Source: Ramlibacter pinisoli
GTDB lineage: Bacteria > Pseudomonadota > Gammaproteobacteria > Burkholderiales > Burkholderiaceae_C
Length of the DNA: 64,000 bases
Reading direction: 5' to 3'
Assembly: GCF_009758015.1 (NCBI RefSeq)
Contig: NZ_WSEL01000003.1
Coordinates: forward strand, 1,922,001-1,986,000
The stretch's first letter is position 1, and each line of letters starts with the position of its first letter. Of the stretch, positions 1 through 12,506 are shown in pieces. Under the pieces are notes generated by a model. That model had not been told where the DNA came from. It did no database searches and was given only the letters and a program-made list of their open reading frames with translations. The position numbers and the translations under genes were made by a program.

Positions 1-1533
1 GCCCTGCGGCCGCTTCTGGATGAACACCACGATGAGCACCAGCACGGCGATCTTGGCCAGCACGGCGCCGGCCCAGCCCTCGATGAACTTGTTCAGGATG
101 CCCAGGCCGAGCGCCGCGTACACGGTGCCGGCCAGCTGGCCCACGCCGCCCAGCACGACGACCATGAACGAGTCGACGATGTAGGCCTGCCCGAGGTCGG
201 GGCCGACGTTGCCGATCTGGCTCAGGGCGCAGCCCGCCAGGCCGGCGATGCCGGAGCCGAGCGCGAAGGCATAGGTGTCGATGCGGGCGGTGTTCACGCC
301 CATGCAGGAGGCGATGGGGCGGTTCTGGGTGACGCCGCGCACGAACAGGCCCAGGCGGGTGCGGGCGATCAGGAAGGCCATGCCGGCCAGCACCGCGAAG
401 GCGAAGCCGACGATGACGATGCGGTTCCAGGGCAGCTGCAGGTTGCCCAGCAGCACCACGCCGCCGCTCATCCAGCTGGGGTTCTCGACGCCCACGTTCT
501 GGGCCCCGAACACGCTGCGCACCAGCTGCATCAGCATCAGGCTGATGCCCCAGGTGGCCAGCAGCGTCTCCAGCGGGCGGCCGTACAGGAAGCGGATGAC
601 GCCGCGCTCGAGGATGGCACCGACCGCCGCCGATGCGGCGAACGACACCGGCACGGCGGCCACCAGGTACCAGTCGAAGTGGCCGGGCAGCCAGCTGCGG
701 AACACGCCCTGCACCACGTAGGTGGCGTAGGCGCCGATCATCATCAGCTCGCCGTGCGCCATGTTGATCACGCCCATCAGGCCGTAGGTGATGGCCAGTC
801 CCAGCGCCACCAGCAGCAGGATGGAACCCAGGCTGACGCCGGAGAACAGCGCACCCAGCCGGTCGCCCCAGGCGAGCGCGGCGTCGACCTGGCGCAGCGA
901 GGCGGCCAGCGCCGCCTTCACCTCGGCCTCGGGCTCCTCGCGCAGGCGCTCGACCAGCAGGGGCTTGGTGGCGGGGTTGCGGCTGCCGCCCAGCAGGCGG
1001 GCGGCCTCGAGCCGCTTGCCCTTGTCGCTGCTGCCCAGCAGCACGGCGGCGCGCACCAGCCCGAGCTGGTCGCGGATGCCGGCGTCCTTCTCGGCCGCGT
1101 AGGCCTTCTCGATCAGGGGCAGGCGGGCCTCGTCGGGCTCCTTCTGCAACGACTGCACGGCGCGCCGGCGCAGCGCGGCATCGGGCGAGAACAGCTGCAG
1201 GGCGGCCAGGGCGCCATCGAGTTCGCTGCGCATGCGGTTGTTGCTGACCACGTCCTCGGCGTCCGCGGGAACGTCGACCGCCGCCCCGGTCACCGGATCG
1301 GCGCCCTTGCCGTCACGCACGATGAACACCTTGTCGCCGGCGACCTTGACCACGTCGTCGGCCAGCGCCTGCAGGAATGCGGCGGTGCGGTCGTCGGCGG
1401 TGGCGATGGCCTTGTTCAGCGCCTCGATGCGGGCGTCGCTTTCGCCCAGCGCGATGGCCTTGGCCTCGTCGGCGGTGAGCGCCTGGGCCGGCGCCATCCA
1501 GGCCAGGGCCAGGAGTAGGAGGAGTCGCTTCAT
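1..1533 (-). CDS. urtB: urea ABC transporter permease UrtB (C-terminus cut by window edge)
   Basis: Inner-membrane permease of the ATP-driven urea importer UrtABCDE. The visible 511 codons begin with a signal peptide (MKRLLLLLALAWMAPAQA). A periplasmic N-terminal extension of about 230 residues follows, as is usual in UrtB but not in LivH. After it come LIV-type permease helices with the NMAHGELMMIGAYATY stretch. The ATG at 1533 starts directly on the signal peptide. The last few residues lie off the left edge. urtA is upstream in the same direction but 225 bp away, with a palindromic repeat between them. urtC, urtD and urtE are expected further left. Family assignment is firm. Confidence 0.95.
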   Translation of the reverse strand, partial: MKRLLLLLALAWMAPAQALTADEAKAIALGESDARIEALNKAIATADDRTAAFLQALADDVVKVAGDKVFIVRDGKGADPVTGAAVDVPADAEDVVSNNRMRSELDGALAALQLFSPDAALRRRAVQSLQKEPDEARLPLIEKAYAAEKDAGIRDQLGLVRAAVLLGSSDKGKRLEAARLLGGSRNPATKPLLVERLREEPEAEVKAALAASLRQVDAALAWGDRLGALFSGVSLGSILLLVALGLAITYGLMGVINMAHGELMMIGAYATYVVQGVFRSWLPGHFDWYLVAAVPVSFAASAAVGAILERGVIRFLYGRPLETLLATWGISLMLMQLVRSVFGAQNVGVENPSWMSGGVVLLGNLQLPWNRIVIVGFAFAVLAGMAFLIARTRLGLFVRGVTQNRPIASCMGVNTARIDTYAFALGSGIAGLAGCALSQIGNVGPDLGQAYIVDSFMVVVLGGVGQLAGTVYAALGLGILNKFIEGWAGAVLAKIAVLVLIVVFIQKRPQG

Positions 1534-1611
1534 TGCTGGAACCTGTGGAATGGACGGCACGCCGTCCATTGCGCAAGAACCGGGCCCGCCAGCAGCGGCC
1601 GATGGTGAGCC

Positions 1612-1726
1612 GTCATCCCGGGCTTGACCCGGGATCCATCTCCGGAGCAGCCCGCACCCCGAACGGAACCGAGGGCCGGGATGCCGAAACATCCGGGGAT
1701 GGATGGCGGGTCAAGCCCGCCATGAC
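1612..1726. repeat. palindromic intergenic repeat A, copy 1 (urtA-urtB gap)
   Basis: An imperfect inverted repeat of about 115 bp. The left arm starts GTCATCCCGGGCTTGACCCG and the right arm ends GGCGGGTCAAGCCCGCCATG-AC. Its arms match copies at 5107-5199 and 48050-48143, so it is a dispersed REP/MITE-like element. Inside the urt operon it would form a strong stem-loop in mRNA between urtA and urtB. Such a structure could stabilise the abundant binding-protein message or reduce read-through to the permease; this role is inference. Confidence 0.8.
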
Positions 1727-1758
1727 GGTGTGTGGATCAGGATCGCCGCGCGTGATGC

Positions 1759-3036
1759 TCAGGTCTTGGACTTGCCGTCCGGCTCGTCCTTCTTCTTGTC
1801 GTTGCCGTCGATGAAGGGCGACCAGGGCTTGGCCTTGACCGGGCCGGGCGTCTTCCAGACCACGTTGAACTGGCCGTCGGCCTTGACCTCACCGATGAAC
1901 ACCGGCTTGTGCAGGTGGTGGTTCTTCTCGTCCATCTTGGCGGTGAAGCCGGACGGGGCCTTGAAGGTCTGGCCGGACATCGCCGCGATGACCTTGTCGA
2001 CGTCGGTGGACTTGGCCTTCTCGACCGCCTGCTTCCACATGTAGACGCCGATGTAGGTGGCTTCCATCGGGTCGTTGGTGAGCGGCTTGTCCTTGTGGCC
2101 GGCGATGCCCTTGGCCTTGGCGTACGTGGCCCACTTCTTGGTGAACTCGTCGTTGGTCGGGTTCTTGACCGACATGAAGTAGTTCCAGGCGGCCAGGTGG
2201 CCCACCAGCGGCTTGGTGTCGACGCCGCGCAGCTCCTCCTCGCCGACCGAGAAGGCGACCACCGGCACGTCCTTGGCCTTCAGGCCGGCATTGCCCAGCT
2301 CCTTGTAGAACGGCACGTTGGAGTCGCCGTTGATGGTGGAGATGACGGCGGTCTTGCCGCCGGCGGAGAACTTCTTGATGTCGGCGACGATGGTCTGGTA
2401 GTCGCTGTGGCCGAACGGCGTGTACTTCTCGTCGATGTCGCTGTCCTTCACGCCCTTGCTCTTGAGGAAGGCGCGCAGGATCTTGTTGGTGGTGCGCGGA
2501 TAGACGTAGTCGGTGCCAAGCAGCACGAAGCGCTTGGCGCCGCCGCCTTCCTTGCTCATGAGGTATTCGACGGCCGGGATCGCCTGCTGGTTGGGCGCCG
2601 CGCCGGTGTAGAACACATTCTTGGACAGCTCCTCGCCCTCGTACTGCACGGGGTAGAACAGCAGGCCGTTCTGCTCCTCGACCACCGGCAGCACCGACTT
2701 GCGGCTCACGCTGGTCCAGCAGCCGAAGATGACCGAGACCTTGTCCTGCGTGAGCAGCTGCTTGGTCTTCTCGGCGAACAGCGGCCAGTTGGACGCGGGG
2801 TCGACCACCACCGGCTCGAGCTTCTTGCCGAGCACGCCGCCCTTGGCGTTGATCTCGTCGATGGCCATCAGCACGGTGTCCTTGAGGACCGTCTCGGAAA
2901 TGGCCATGGTGCCCGACAGGCTGTGCAGCACGCCGACCTTGATGGTGCCGCCCGACTGGGCGAAGGCCGGGAGGGTGGCGGTGCCCGCCAGGGCCACCGC
3001 GGCGGTCAACGCCTTGAGGGTGAATCGTCTTTGCAT
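1759..3036 (-). CDS. urtA: urea ABC transporter substrate-binding protein UrtA
   Basis: Periplasmic receptor that captures urea (and short amides in some relatives) for the Urt importer. The 425 residues start with a Sec signal peptide (MQRRFTLKALTAAVALAG...AFAQ). The type-I periplasmic binding fold follows, with the UrtA hallmarks GCWTSVSRKSVLPVVEE and LLFYPVQYEG, normal for the family. It is the first gene of a leftward unit continuing into urtB. The start at 3036 has a TGGAG element just upstream. The adjacent urease operon fits a path in which imported urea is hydrolysed to ammonia. No promoter motif in the 260 bp upstream could be assigned with confidence. Confidence 0.96.
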   Translation of the reverse strand: MQRRFTLKALTAAVALAGTATLPAFAQSGGTIKVGVLHSLSGTMAISETVLKDTVLMAIDEINAKGGVLGKKLEPVVVDPASNWPLFAEKTKQLLTQDKVSVIFGCWTSVSRKSVLPVVEEQNGLLFYPVQYEGEELSKNVFYTGAAPNQQAIPAVEYLMSKEGGGAKRFVLLGTDYVYPRTTNKILRAFLKSKGVKDSDIDEKYTPFGHSDYQTIVADIKKFSAGGKTAVISTINGDSNVPFYKELGNAGLKAKDVPVVAFSVGEEELRGVDTKPLVGHLAAWNYFMSVKNPTNDEFTKKWATYAKAKGIAGHKDKPLTNDPMEATYIGVYMWKQAVEKAKSTDVDKVIAAMSGQTFKAPSGFTAKMDEKNHHLHKPVFIGEVKADGQFNVVWKTPGPVKAKPWSPFIDGNDKKKDEPDGKSKT

Positions 3037-3296
3037 CTGGTGCTCCAGGAAGAGGGGTGGACGGGGTCTGGGAGGCTCGCCTCACCGGTCCGTGCGGACT
3101 TTCGGTGGACAACCGGATGCTAGGAAGACGCTGAGCTCGCAGCCATACGCCGTGTGGCGTACGGCCGCGCGCCGCGGGGCCGTGCGGCGCCGCACCGCAG
3201 CAAAAAAGCCTTGCTCCTACAGGGACTTGCGCGCTGTCTCGGCATGATCGTCGGCAACGCCGCAACGCATCCCAACTCCGTTGTCCAGGAGCCCTC

Positions 3297-4448
3297 ATGC
3301 AAACTCTCATCGTCTTCTCCCACCTGCGCTGGAACTTCGTCTACCAGCGGCCGCAGCACCTGCTGTCGCGCCTGGCACGACACTGGCGCGTGGTGTTCGT
3401 GGAGGAGCCGGTGGTGGGTGAGGCCGAGCAGCGGCTGGAGAAGTTCTCGCCGGCCGAGGGGGTGGAGGTGTGGCGGCCCCACGTCAGCGCGGCGGCGCCC
3501 GGCTTCCACGACGAGCACATCTCGGTGCTGCAGAAGTTCGTCGCCGACGCGATCCGCACGGAGCGGATCACCGACTACTGGATCTGGTTCTACACGCCGA
3601 TGGCGGTGCCGCTGGCGGCCGAGCTGCAGCCGCGCGGCATCGTGTACGACTGCATGGACGAACTGACGCTGTTCAAGAACGCGCCGCGCCAGCTGGTGCA
3701 ACGCGAGAACGTGCTGTTCAAGGAGGCCGACCTGGTGTTCGCCGGCGGTCCCAGCCTGTACAACTCCAAGAAGGGCCGCCATCCCAGCGTGCACTGCTTT
3801 CCGAGCAGCGTCGATGCGCGCCACTTCGCGCAGGGCGAAGCCGAGCATCCGCTGCAGGCCGCGCTGCCGCGTCCCCGGCTGGGCTACTGCGGCGTGATCG
3901 ACGAGCGGATCAACATGGAGCTGGTCGAGGCCCTGGCCACCACCCACCCGGACTGGCAGGTCGTCATGGTGGGCCCGGTGGTCAAGATCGATCCGGCCGG
4001 GCTGCCGCGGCATGCCAACATCCACTGGGTGGGCCAGCAGAGCTACCAGGACCTGCCCTCGTTCATCTGCGGCTGGGACGTGTGCCTGATGCCGTTCGCG
4101 CTCAACGAGGCCACGCGCTTCATCAGCCCGACCAAGATGCTGGAGTACATGGCCTGCGGCCGTCCGTCCGTGAGCACCTCGATCCGCGACGTGATGGAAC
4201 CGTACGGGCACGTGGTGTCGATCGCCGACACGGCGGCCGACTACGTCGCCGCCTGCGAGCGCATCCTGGCGCGCACGCCGGAGCAGCGCCGCGCCCATGC
4301 GCTCGATCTCGCCCAGGCGATCGCCCAGACGTCGTGGGACCGGACGGCGCTGGCGATGGCGACGCTGATCGAGGCCGCCGATCGCGCCAAGGAAACCGCC
4401 GCCGCCGCGGCCGAGACGTCCGACAAGTCGCTGGCCAAGGTGGCCTGA
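3297..4448 (+). CDS. glycosyltransferase, TuaH-like (GT4 type)
   Basis: A 383-residue predicted cytosolic glycosyltransferase. The N-terminus has the TuaH-like pattern SHLRWNFVYQRPQHLLSRLA. The C-terminal half has a GT-B nucleotide-sugar site (PSFICGWDVCLMPFALNEAT, then SPTKMLEYMACGRPSVST) with the usual acidic residue and loop. There is no signal peptide or membrane helix. The ATG at 3297 has AGGAG about 8 nt upstream. It is divergent from urtA and 24 bp from the hemerythrin gene, so probably co-transcribed with it. Acceptor and donor sugars are unknown; a role in surface polysaccharide is inference. Confidence 0.85.
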   Translation: MQTLIVFSHLRWNFVYQRPQHLLSRLARHWRVVFVEEPVVGEAEQRLEKFSPAEGVEVWRPHVSAAAPGFHDEHISVLQKFVADAIRTERITDYWIWFYTPMAVPLAAELQPRGIVYDCMDELTLFKNAPRQLVQRENVLFKEADLVFAGGPSLYNSKKGRHPSVHCFPSSVDARHFAQGEAEHPLQAALPRPRLGYCGVIDERINMELVEALATTHPDWQVVMVGPVVKIDPAGLPRHANIHWVGQQSYQDLPSFICGWDVCLMPFALNEATRFISPTKMLEYMACGRPSVSTSIRDVMEPYGHVVSIADTAADYVAACERILARTPEQRRAHALDLAQAIAQTSWDRTALAMATLIEAADRAKETAAAAAETSDKSLAKVA

Positions 4449-4472
4449 CGACATCAACCGCAGGAGCACGCC

Positions 4473-5096
4473 ATGGCATCCATGTTCAGCCGCCTCTCGC
4501 CGTCCATCACCAGCATGATCCGGATGGACCACACCCACGTGATGGCCGCCTTCCACCAGTACCAGGCCGACACGCCGGCCCGGGTCAAGAAGGGGCTGGC
4601 CGACAACATCTGCCTCGCGCTCGAGGTGCACGCCCAGCTGGAGGAGGAGATCTTCTACCCGGCGCTGCGCGAGGTGTCGCCCGACGAAATGCTGGACAAG
4701 GCCAAGCCCGAGCACGACCGGATGCGCGAGCTGATCGCCCGGCTGAAGGCGCTGCAGGCCGGCGAGCCGGCGTTCGACGCCACGCTGCTGGAGCTGATGC
4801 GCACCGTGATGCACCACGTGGCCGACGAGGAGACCGACCTGCTGCCCAAGGCCGAGCGCCTGCTGGCCGGCCAGCTGTCCGAGATGGGCGCGCGCATGAC
4901 CAAGCGCCGCCTGGAGTTGCTGGGCCCGCGCAGCGGCGAACTGGCCGGCAGCATGGCCCGCTCCATGAGCAGCGGCACCATGCTGGCAGCAGCCGGCGCG
5001 CTGGCCGCCGCCGGCGGCATCCTGCTGGCGCGCCGGACGGGCGGCCTCACCCGCGACTCCGGGTCGGCCTGGCATCCGGCCAAGTGGGGACATTGA
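4473..5096 (+). CDS. hemerythrin-like (HHE) domain protein
   Basis: A 207-residue protein with a four-helix HHE cation-binding domain. Candidate di-iron ligands are in MDHTHV, HAQLEEEIF, EHDRM and HHVADEE, spread over residues 18-115. A hydrophobic stretch near residues 168-190 (TMLAAAGALAAAGGILLA) suggests membrane anchoring at the C-terminus. Such proteins bind O2 or NO or sense iron/redox state; the role here is not known. It follows the glycosyltransferase by 24 bp, and a repeat block begins right after its stop. Confidence 0.88.
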   Translation: MASMFSRLSPSITSMIRMDHTHVMAAFHQYQADTPARVKKGLADNICLALEVHAQLEEEIFYPALREVSPDEMLDKAKPEHDRMRELIARLKALQAGEPAFDATLLELMRTVMHHVADEETDLLPKAERLLAGQLSEMGARMTKRRLELLGPRSGELAGSMARSMSSGTMLAAAGALAAAGGILLARRTGGLTRDSGSAWHPAKWGH

Positions 5097-5106
5097 GGCC
5101 GACCTC

Positions 5107-5199
5107 GTCATTGCGGGCTTGACCCGCAATCCATCTCCGGCTGTCGGATCGCGCCCTGATCGCCCTCGGGAGATGGATGCCGGATCAAGCCCGCATGAC
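5107..5199. repeat. palindromic intergenic repeat A, copy 2
   Basis: A 93-bp inverted repeat starting GTCATTGCGGGCTTGACCCG and ending GGATCAAGCCCGCATGAC. It lies just after the hemerythrin stop codon. The left 30 nt are nearly identical to the copy at 48050-48143. In both places repeat block B follows within about 55 bp, making a composite unit. Confidence 0.8.
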
Positions 5200-5254
5200 G
5201 ATGAGTGCAACTGTCGACGTCGGCACAGAAGCACGCATCCCGGCCCCCAACTAC

Positions 5255-5404
5255 GCAGGCCGACCGGCGCGGCCCCATTGCCGCACGCGGCCACGGCACC
5301 TTCAAGCCCCGCCCCCTCTCCCCCCGGGGGAGAGGGTTGGGGTGAGGGGGCTCCCTGCTTGGGTCCCCGGTCCCCGTGCCGGGTGAGGGGGTTCCCTGCT
5401 TGGG
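5255..5404. repeat. intergenic repeat B, copy 1
   Basis: A block of about 150 bp starting GCAGGCCGACCGGCGCGGC. It contains the near-palindrome CCCTCTCCCCCCGGGGGAGA and two copies of GGTGAGGGGG followed by CTCCCTGCTTGGG or TTCCCTGCTTGGG. A close copy is at 48167-48308 and an inverted one at 47831-47910. Together with repeat A it fills the 323-bp gap between the hemerythrin gene and the response regulator; no gene is visible there. Confidence 0.75.
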
Positions 5405-5419
5405 AGTCGCGAGAGGGGT

Positions 5420-6393
<974 letters not shown>

Positions 6394-6397
<4 letters not shown>

Positions 6398-9300
6398 CGC
6401 ACGGTCTCCTCGGGGGCGCCGCCCAGTGCCCGGGCGAGGGCCTGGCCCATGGCCTCGAACTGGAACGCGCGCGCCTGCTCGCGCAGCGCGGCGCAGAAGG
6501 CGGCGGCCTCGGGCTGGTCGGCCTCGATGGCGTCGAGCTTGTTGAGCACGCCGCGCGGGTACCCCAGCTGCACCAGCTGCTGCAAGGCCTGCAGCGCGGC
6601 GGCATCGGGCAGCGGGCCGATGAAGGCAGCGGCCGGCGGCCGCGGCGCCGGCTGCGCGGCGGCCTGCGCCAGCCAGTGCAGGCCGAGCGCGCGCTGCAGC
6701 CAGTCGAGCAGTTCGGTGTGGCGCACCGGCTTGACCAGGAAGTCGTCGGCCGGCACGCCGGCGTCGTTGTCCAGGCCCTTGTCGAAGGCGTTGGCCGAGA
6801 CGATGGCGACGCGCGCGCGCAGCGGCGCCAGCCGGCGCGCCCGGCGCAGCGTCTCCCAGCCGTCGATGCCCGGCATCGCCAGGTCCATCAGGATGGCGTC
6901 GGGGTCCAGCCCGGCGGCCAGCAGGTCGAGCGCGTCGTGGCCGCTGGCAGCGGTGCGCAGCTCGAAGCCGAGCGGCTCCAGCAGCTGCACCAGCAGCTCG
7001 CGATCGGCCTCCTCGTTGTCGACCACCAGGATGCGCCGGCGCACGCCCTCGTAGCCGGCCGGCCGCAGCGCGGCCTGCGCCTCGGGGCGCACGCCGTGCA
7101 CCTGCGGCAGGAAGAGGCGCACCTTGAAGCGCGAGCCGGCGCCCTGCGCGCTGTCCACGGTGAGCTCGCCGCCCATCAGGTCGGCGAGCATCTTGGCGAT
7201 GGTCAGCCCCAGCCCGGCGCCCGGCGCCGACTGGGCAGCGCCCTCGCCGCGCGCGAACGGCTCGAACACCCGGGTGATCTCGGCGGCCGTCATGCCGGGC
7301 CCGGTGTCGGCGACCTCGATGTCGGCCAGCTCGCGGGCGTAGCGCACGCGCAGGCTCACCTGGCCCTGGGCGGTGAACTTCACCGCGTTGCCCAGCAGGT
7401 TGATCAGGATCTGCCGCACCCGCTTCTCGTCGGCTCGCACGACCTCGGGGATGTGGCCCTCGACGTCGAAGCGGAAGGCCAGCCCCTTGCCGGCCGCCTG
7501 CAGCTCGAACAGGCCGGCCATCTCGTGCACGCAGTCGGCGAAGCGCATCGGCTTGACCGCCAGCGTGAGCTTGCCGGCCTCGATGCGTGCGATGTCCAGC
7601 GTGCCCTCGATCAGCGACAGCAGGTGCTCGCCGCCGCGGCGGATGACGTTGACGGCCTGCTTGCGGTGCGGCGGCAGGCCGGCGTCCTCGCCCATCAGCT
7701 GCGCGTAGCCGAGGATGCTGTTGAGCGGCGTGCGCAGCTCGTGGCTGATGGCGCCGATGTAGCGGCTCTTGGCCTGGTTGGCCTGCTCGGCCGCACGCCG
7801 GGCCTCGTCGGCGGCACGCTTGGCCTGCTGCAGCGCCTCGTCGGTCTGGCGGTGCGAGTCGATCTCGCGCACCAGCAGGTGGGTCTGGCGGTTCGACTCC
7901 TCCTGCGCAACCTGCCGGCTCTTGTGCGCCAGCACCAGCCACCAGGCCACGATGCCGGCGATGACCAGCAGCGCCACATAGACCTTGACGAAGCCCGCGC
8001 GCAGCGCGGCACCGGCGACGACGGCGGCGTCGGGCGCGATGGCGTCGAGCGCGCGCAGCTCCTGGTGGTACAGCAGGGAGAACACCGCCGCCAGCAACGG
8101 CACGATGACCAGCATCAGCAGCAGGAAGTGGCCCAGGCCGGTGTCCAGGTAGGTCCAGGTGCGCCGCGGCAGCAGGGCGCGCAGCAGGGCCGACCACTGC
8201 CAGGCCAGCCGCGCCCGCGGCTTGCAGGCGTCGCCGCAGCGCGCGTCCAGCGTGCAGCACAGCGAGCAGATGCAGCCCTGGTAAGCCGGGCAGTGCGCCA
8301 TGTCGGGCGCCTCGTACTCGCGCTCGCACACCACGCAGCGGCGCAGCGCGGTGGGGTCGGCCGGCGTTTCCTGCGGGCGGGCCAGGTAGTAGCGCCCGCC
8401 GGTGGCCCAGGCGATGGCCGGCGCGGCGACGAAGGCCACCCCCATGGCGATGAGCGCCGAGAAGGCCTGCGCGGTGGGGCCGAACACGCCCAGGAAGGCC
8501 GCCACCGAGGCGGTGGAGGCCAGGGCCATCGCGCCCACGCCCACCGGGTTGATGTCGTACAGGTAGGCGCGCTTGAACTCGATGCCGCGGGGCGACAGGC
8601 CGAGCGGCTTGTTCACCACCAGGTCGGCCACCACCGCCATGATCCAGGCGATGGCGATGTTGGAGTACAGCCCCAGCACGTCGCCCAGCGCCTGGAAGAC
8701 GTTCATCTCCATCAGCATGAAGGCGATCAGCGTGTTGAACAGCACCCAGACCACCCGGCCCGGGTGGCTGTGGGTGACGCGCGAGAAGAAGTTCGACCAG
8801 GCCAGTGAGCCGGCGTAGGCGTTGGTGACGTTGATCTTCAGCTGCGAGACCACGACGAACACCGCCGTGGCTGCCACCGCGACGCCGTAGTGCGGGAACA
8901 CGTACTCGTAGGCCGCCAGGTACATCTGGTTGGGGTCGACCGCGCGATCCGGCGGCACCATGTGGCTGATGGCCAGGTAGGCCAGCAGCGCGCCGCCCAG
9001 CATCTTGAGCACGCCCAGGATCACCCAGCCCGGCCCGCCGGCCAGCACGCCCAGCCACCAGCGGCCCCGGTTCGCCGGCGTGGCCGCGGGCATGAAGCGC
9101 AGGTAGTCGGCCTGCTCGCCCATCTGCGTGATGAGCGCGATGCCGACCGTCAGCGCCGCACCAAAGCTGTGCAGATCGAAACCGGAAACGCCACTTTTTT
9201 CACCAGCGTAGTGCACGACGCCCGAAAACGCCCCAGGATCGCGCGCCAACACGTAGACGAAGGGCACCACCAGCATCACCAGCCACAGGGGCTGGGTCCA

Positions 9301-9855
9301 GACCTGCAGCCGGCTGATGGCCGACACGCCGTGCGTGACCAGCGGGATCACCACCAGCGCGCAGGCCAGGTAGCCCCAGCGCGGCGGGATGCCCAGCGCC
9401 AGCTCCAGCGCATAGGCCATCACGGCCGCCTCGAGGGCGAAGAAGATGAAGGTGAACGAGGCGTAGATCAGCGAGGTGATCGTCGAGCCGATGTAGCCGA
9501 AGCCGGCGCCGCGCGTGAGCAGGTCCATGTCGACGCCGTGGCGGGCGGCGTAGATGCTGATCGGCAGGCCGGCGCCGAAGATGATCAGCCCGGTGGCCAG
9601 GATGGCCCAGAAGGCGTTCAGGAACCCGTACTGCACCAGCAGGGTGGCGCCCACCGCCTCCAGGATCAGGAACGAGGCGGCGCCGAAGGCGGTGTTGGCG
9701 ACCCGGAAGGTCGACCAGCGGCGGAACCGCTGCGGGGCGTAGCGCAGCGCGTAGTCCTCCATGGTCTCGCGCGCGACCCAGGCGTTGTAGTCGCGCCGCA
9801 CCTTCACCACCCGCTGGGGCGGGTCGTGGGGCAGGATGGGAATGACCTCGTTCAC
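6394..9855 (-). CDS. NCS1-type transporter / hybrid histidine kinase fusion
   Basis: A very large membrane sensor (1153 residues from GTG at 9855; 1173 if the GTG at 9915 is used; numbering here follows the longer form). Residues 60-510 form a nucleobase:cation symporter-1-like domain of about 12 helices. Residues 527-564 hold nine cysteines (CVVC...[13 protein letters not shown]...C...C), a probable metal or redox site. Two more helices (595-615, 640-662) lead to a coiled linker. The kinase core has H-box [10 protein letters not shown] (His725), N-box around 836-846, and G-boxes 869-875 and 899-904. A receiver domain has Asp1011, and a helical tail follows. It lies divergent from ureA and beside urtA. 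Sensing of a purine, allantoin- or urea-like ligand through the transporter fold is inference. Confidence 0.9.
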
Positions 9856-9956
9856 GCGACGGTCGTGCAGGTTCCGTGCCGAGCCGGCGCGGGCGGCAGC
9901 GCCACGGCACAGCACTTGCAGGAGGACGGCCCGACCCCGCCCCGGACCGACCGCGC

Positions 9957-10259
9957 ATGGAACTAACGCCCCGCGAAAAAGACAAGCTCCTGATCTTCAC
10001 CGCCGCCCTGCTGGCCGAACGGCGCAAGGCGCGCGGCCTGCGCCTGAACTATCCGGAAGCCATGGCGCTGATCTCCGCCGCCGTGATGGAGGGCGCGCGC
10101 GACGGCAGGACCGTCGCCCAGCTCATGAGCGAGGGACGCGCCGTCCTCACCCGGGCCGACGTCATGGAAGGGGTGCCCGAGATGATTCCCGACATCCAGG
10201 TCGAAGCCACCTTCCCCGACGGCACCAAGCTGGTGACCGTCCACCAGCCCATCGTCTGA
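9957..10259 (+). CDS. ureA: urease subunit gamma UreA
   Basis: The 100-residue gamma subunit of nickel urease, which hydrolyses urea to ammonia and carbamate in the cytosol. The full-length pattern is intact: [20 protein letters not shown] at the start and [16 protein letters not shown] at the end. The length is exactly that of the family. It is the first gene of a tight rightward ure operon and is divergent from the sensor kinase about 100 bp away. No canonical promoter was found in this gap, which would have to hold both promoters unless one lies inside a gene. Confidence 0.97.
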   Translation: MELTPREKDKLLIFTAALLAERRKARGLRLNYPEAMALISAAVMEGARDGRTVAQLMSEGRAVLTRADVMEGVPEMIPDIQVEATFPDGTKLVTVHQPIV

Positions 10260-10280
10260 ACAGCTGCCAGGAGCCGCCCC

Positions 10281-10460
10281 ATGACCACGCTTTCCGCCCG
10301 CCTCGCCACCGCGCTCGCCGCCCTCGTCTGCCTGCCCGCGCTGGCCCACGACGGCCACGGCCTGGCCGGCAGCCACTGGCACGCCACCGACAGCGCCGGC
10401 CTGCTGCTGGTGGCCGCCCTGGCCGCGCTCGCGCTCTGGTTCTCGCGCGGCGGCAAGTGA
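10281..10460 (+). CDS. small His-rich membrane protein between ureA and ureB
   Basis: A 59-residue reading frame. Residues 1-22 look like a signal peptide ([22 protein letters not shown]). A short exposed His/Asp-rich stretch follows ([15 protein letters not shown]). One hydrophobic helix spans residues 39-54, and the tail is SRGGK. A GCCAGGAG ribosome site precedes the ATG. The stop overlaps the ureB start (TGATG), so it is coupled to ureB and surely translated. The HDGH motif after the signal peptide resembles the N-terminus of HupE/UreJ nickel permeases, but the rest of that protein is missing. A nickel-binding or membrane-docking accessory role is inference. Confidence 0.82.
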   Translation: MTTLSARLATALAALVCLPALAHDGHGLAGSHWHATDSAGLLLVAALAALALWFSRGGK

Positions 10461-10768
10461 TGGCCATCCCCGGCGAACTGCTCACCGACCCGGGCGAGCA
10501 CGACCTCAACCCCGGCCGCCGCACCGCCACGCTGGTGGTGCGCAACACCGCCGACCGGCCGATCCAGGTCGGCTCGCACTACCACTTCGCCGAGACCAAC
10601 GGCGCGCTCGACTTCGACCGCGCCGCGGCGCGCGGCATGCGGCTGAACATCGCCTCGGGCACCGCCGTGCGCTTCGAGCCGGGCCAGCAGCGCACCGTGG
10701 AACTGGTCGACTACGCGGGCGACCGCCAGGTGTTCGGCTTCCGTGCCCTCGTCCAGGGAAAGCTCTAG
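10460..10768 (+). CDS. ureB: urease subunit beta UreB
   Basis: The 102-residue beta subunit of urease. Conserved stretches include [33 protein letters not shown] and [18 protein letters not shown]. The start at 10460 overlaps the stop of the small His-rich gene. ureC follows after 6 bp. UreA, UreB and UreC assemble into the (ABC)3 trimer. Upstream in-frame starts are ignored because UreB homologues begin at MAIPGE or close to it. Confidence 0.97.
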   Translation: MAIPGELLTDPGEHDLNPGRRTATLVVRNTADRPIQVGSHYHFAETNGALDFDRAAARGMRLNIASGTAVRFEPGQQRTVELVDYAGDRQVFGFRALVQGKL

Positions 10769-10774
10769 CAAGAC

Positions 10775-12493
<1,719 letters not shown>

Positions 12494-12506
12494 TACCCTC
12501 CGGGGC

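Noticed and set aside
6676..8808. 710-codon plus-strand frame across the sensor kinase
   Set aside because: Antisense shadow of the kinase, with the His/Gln/Arg/Ala bias typical of such frames here.
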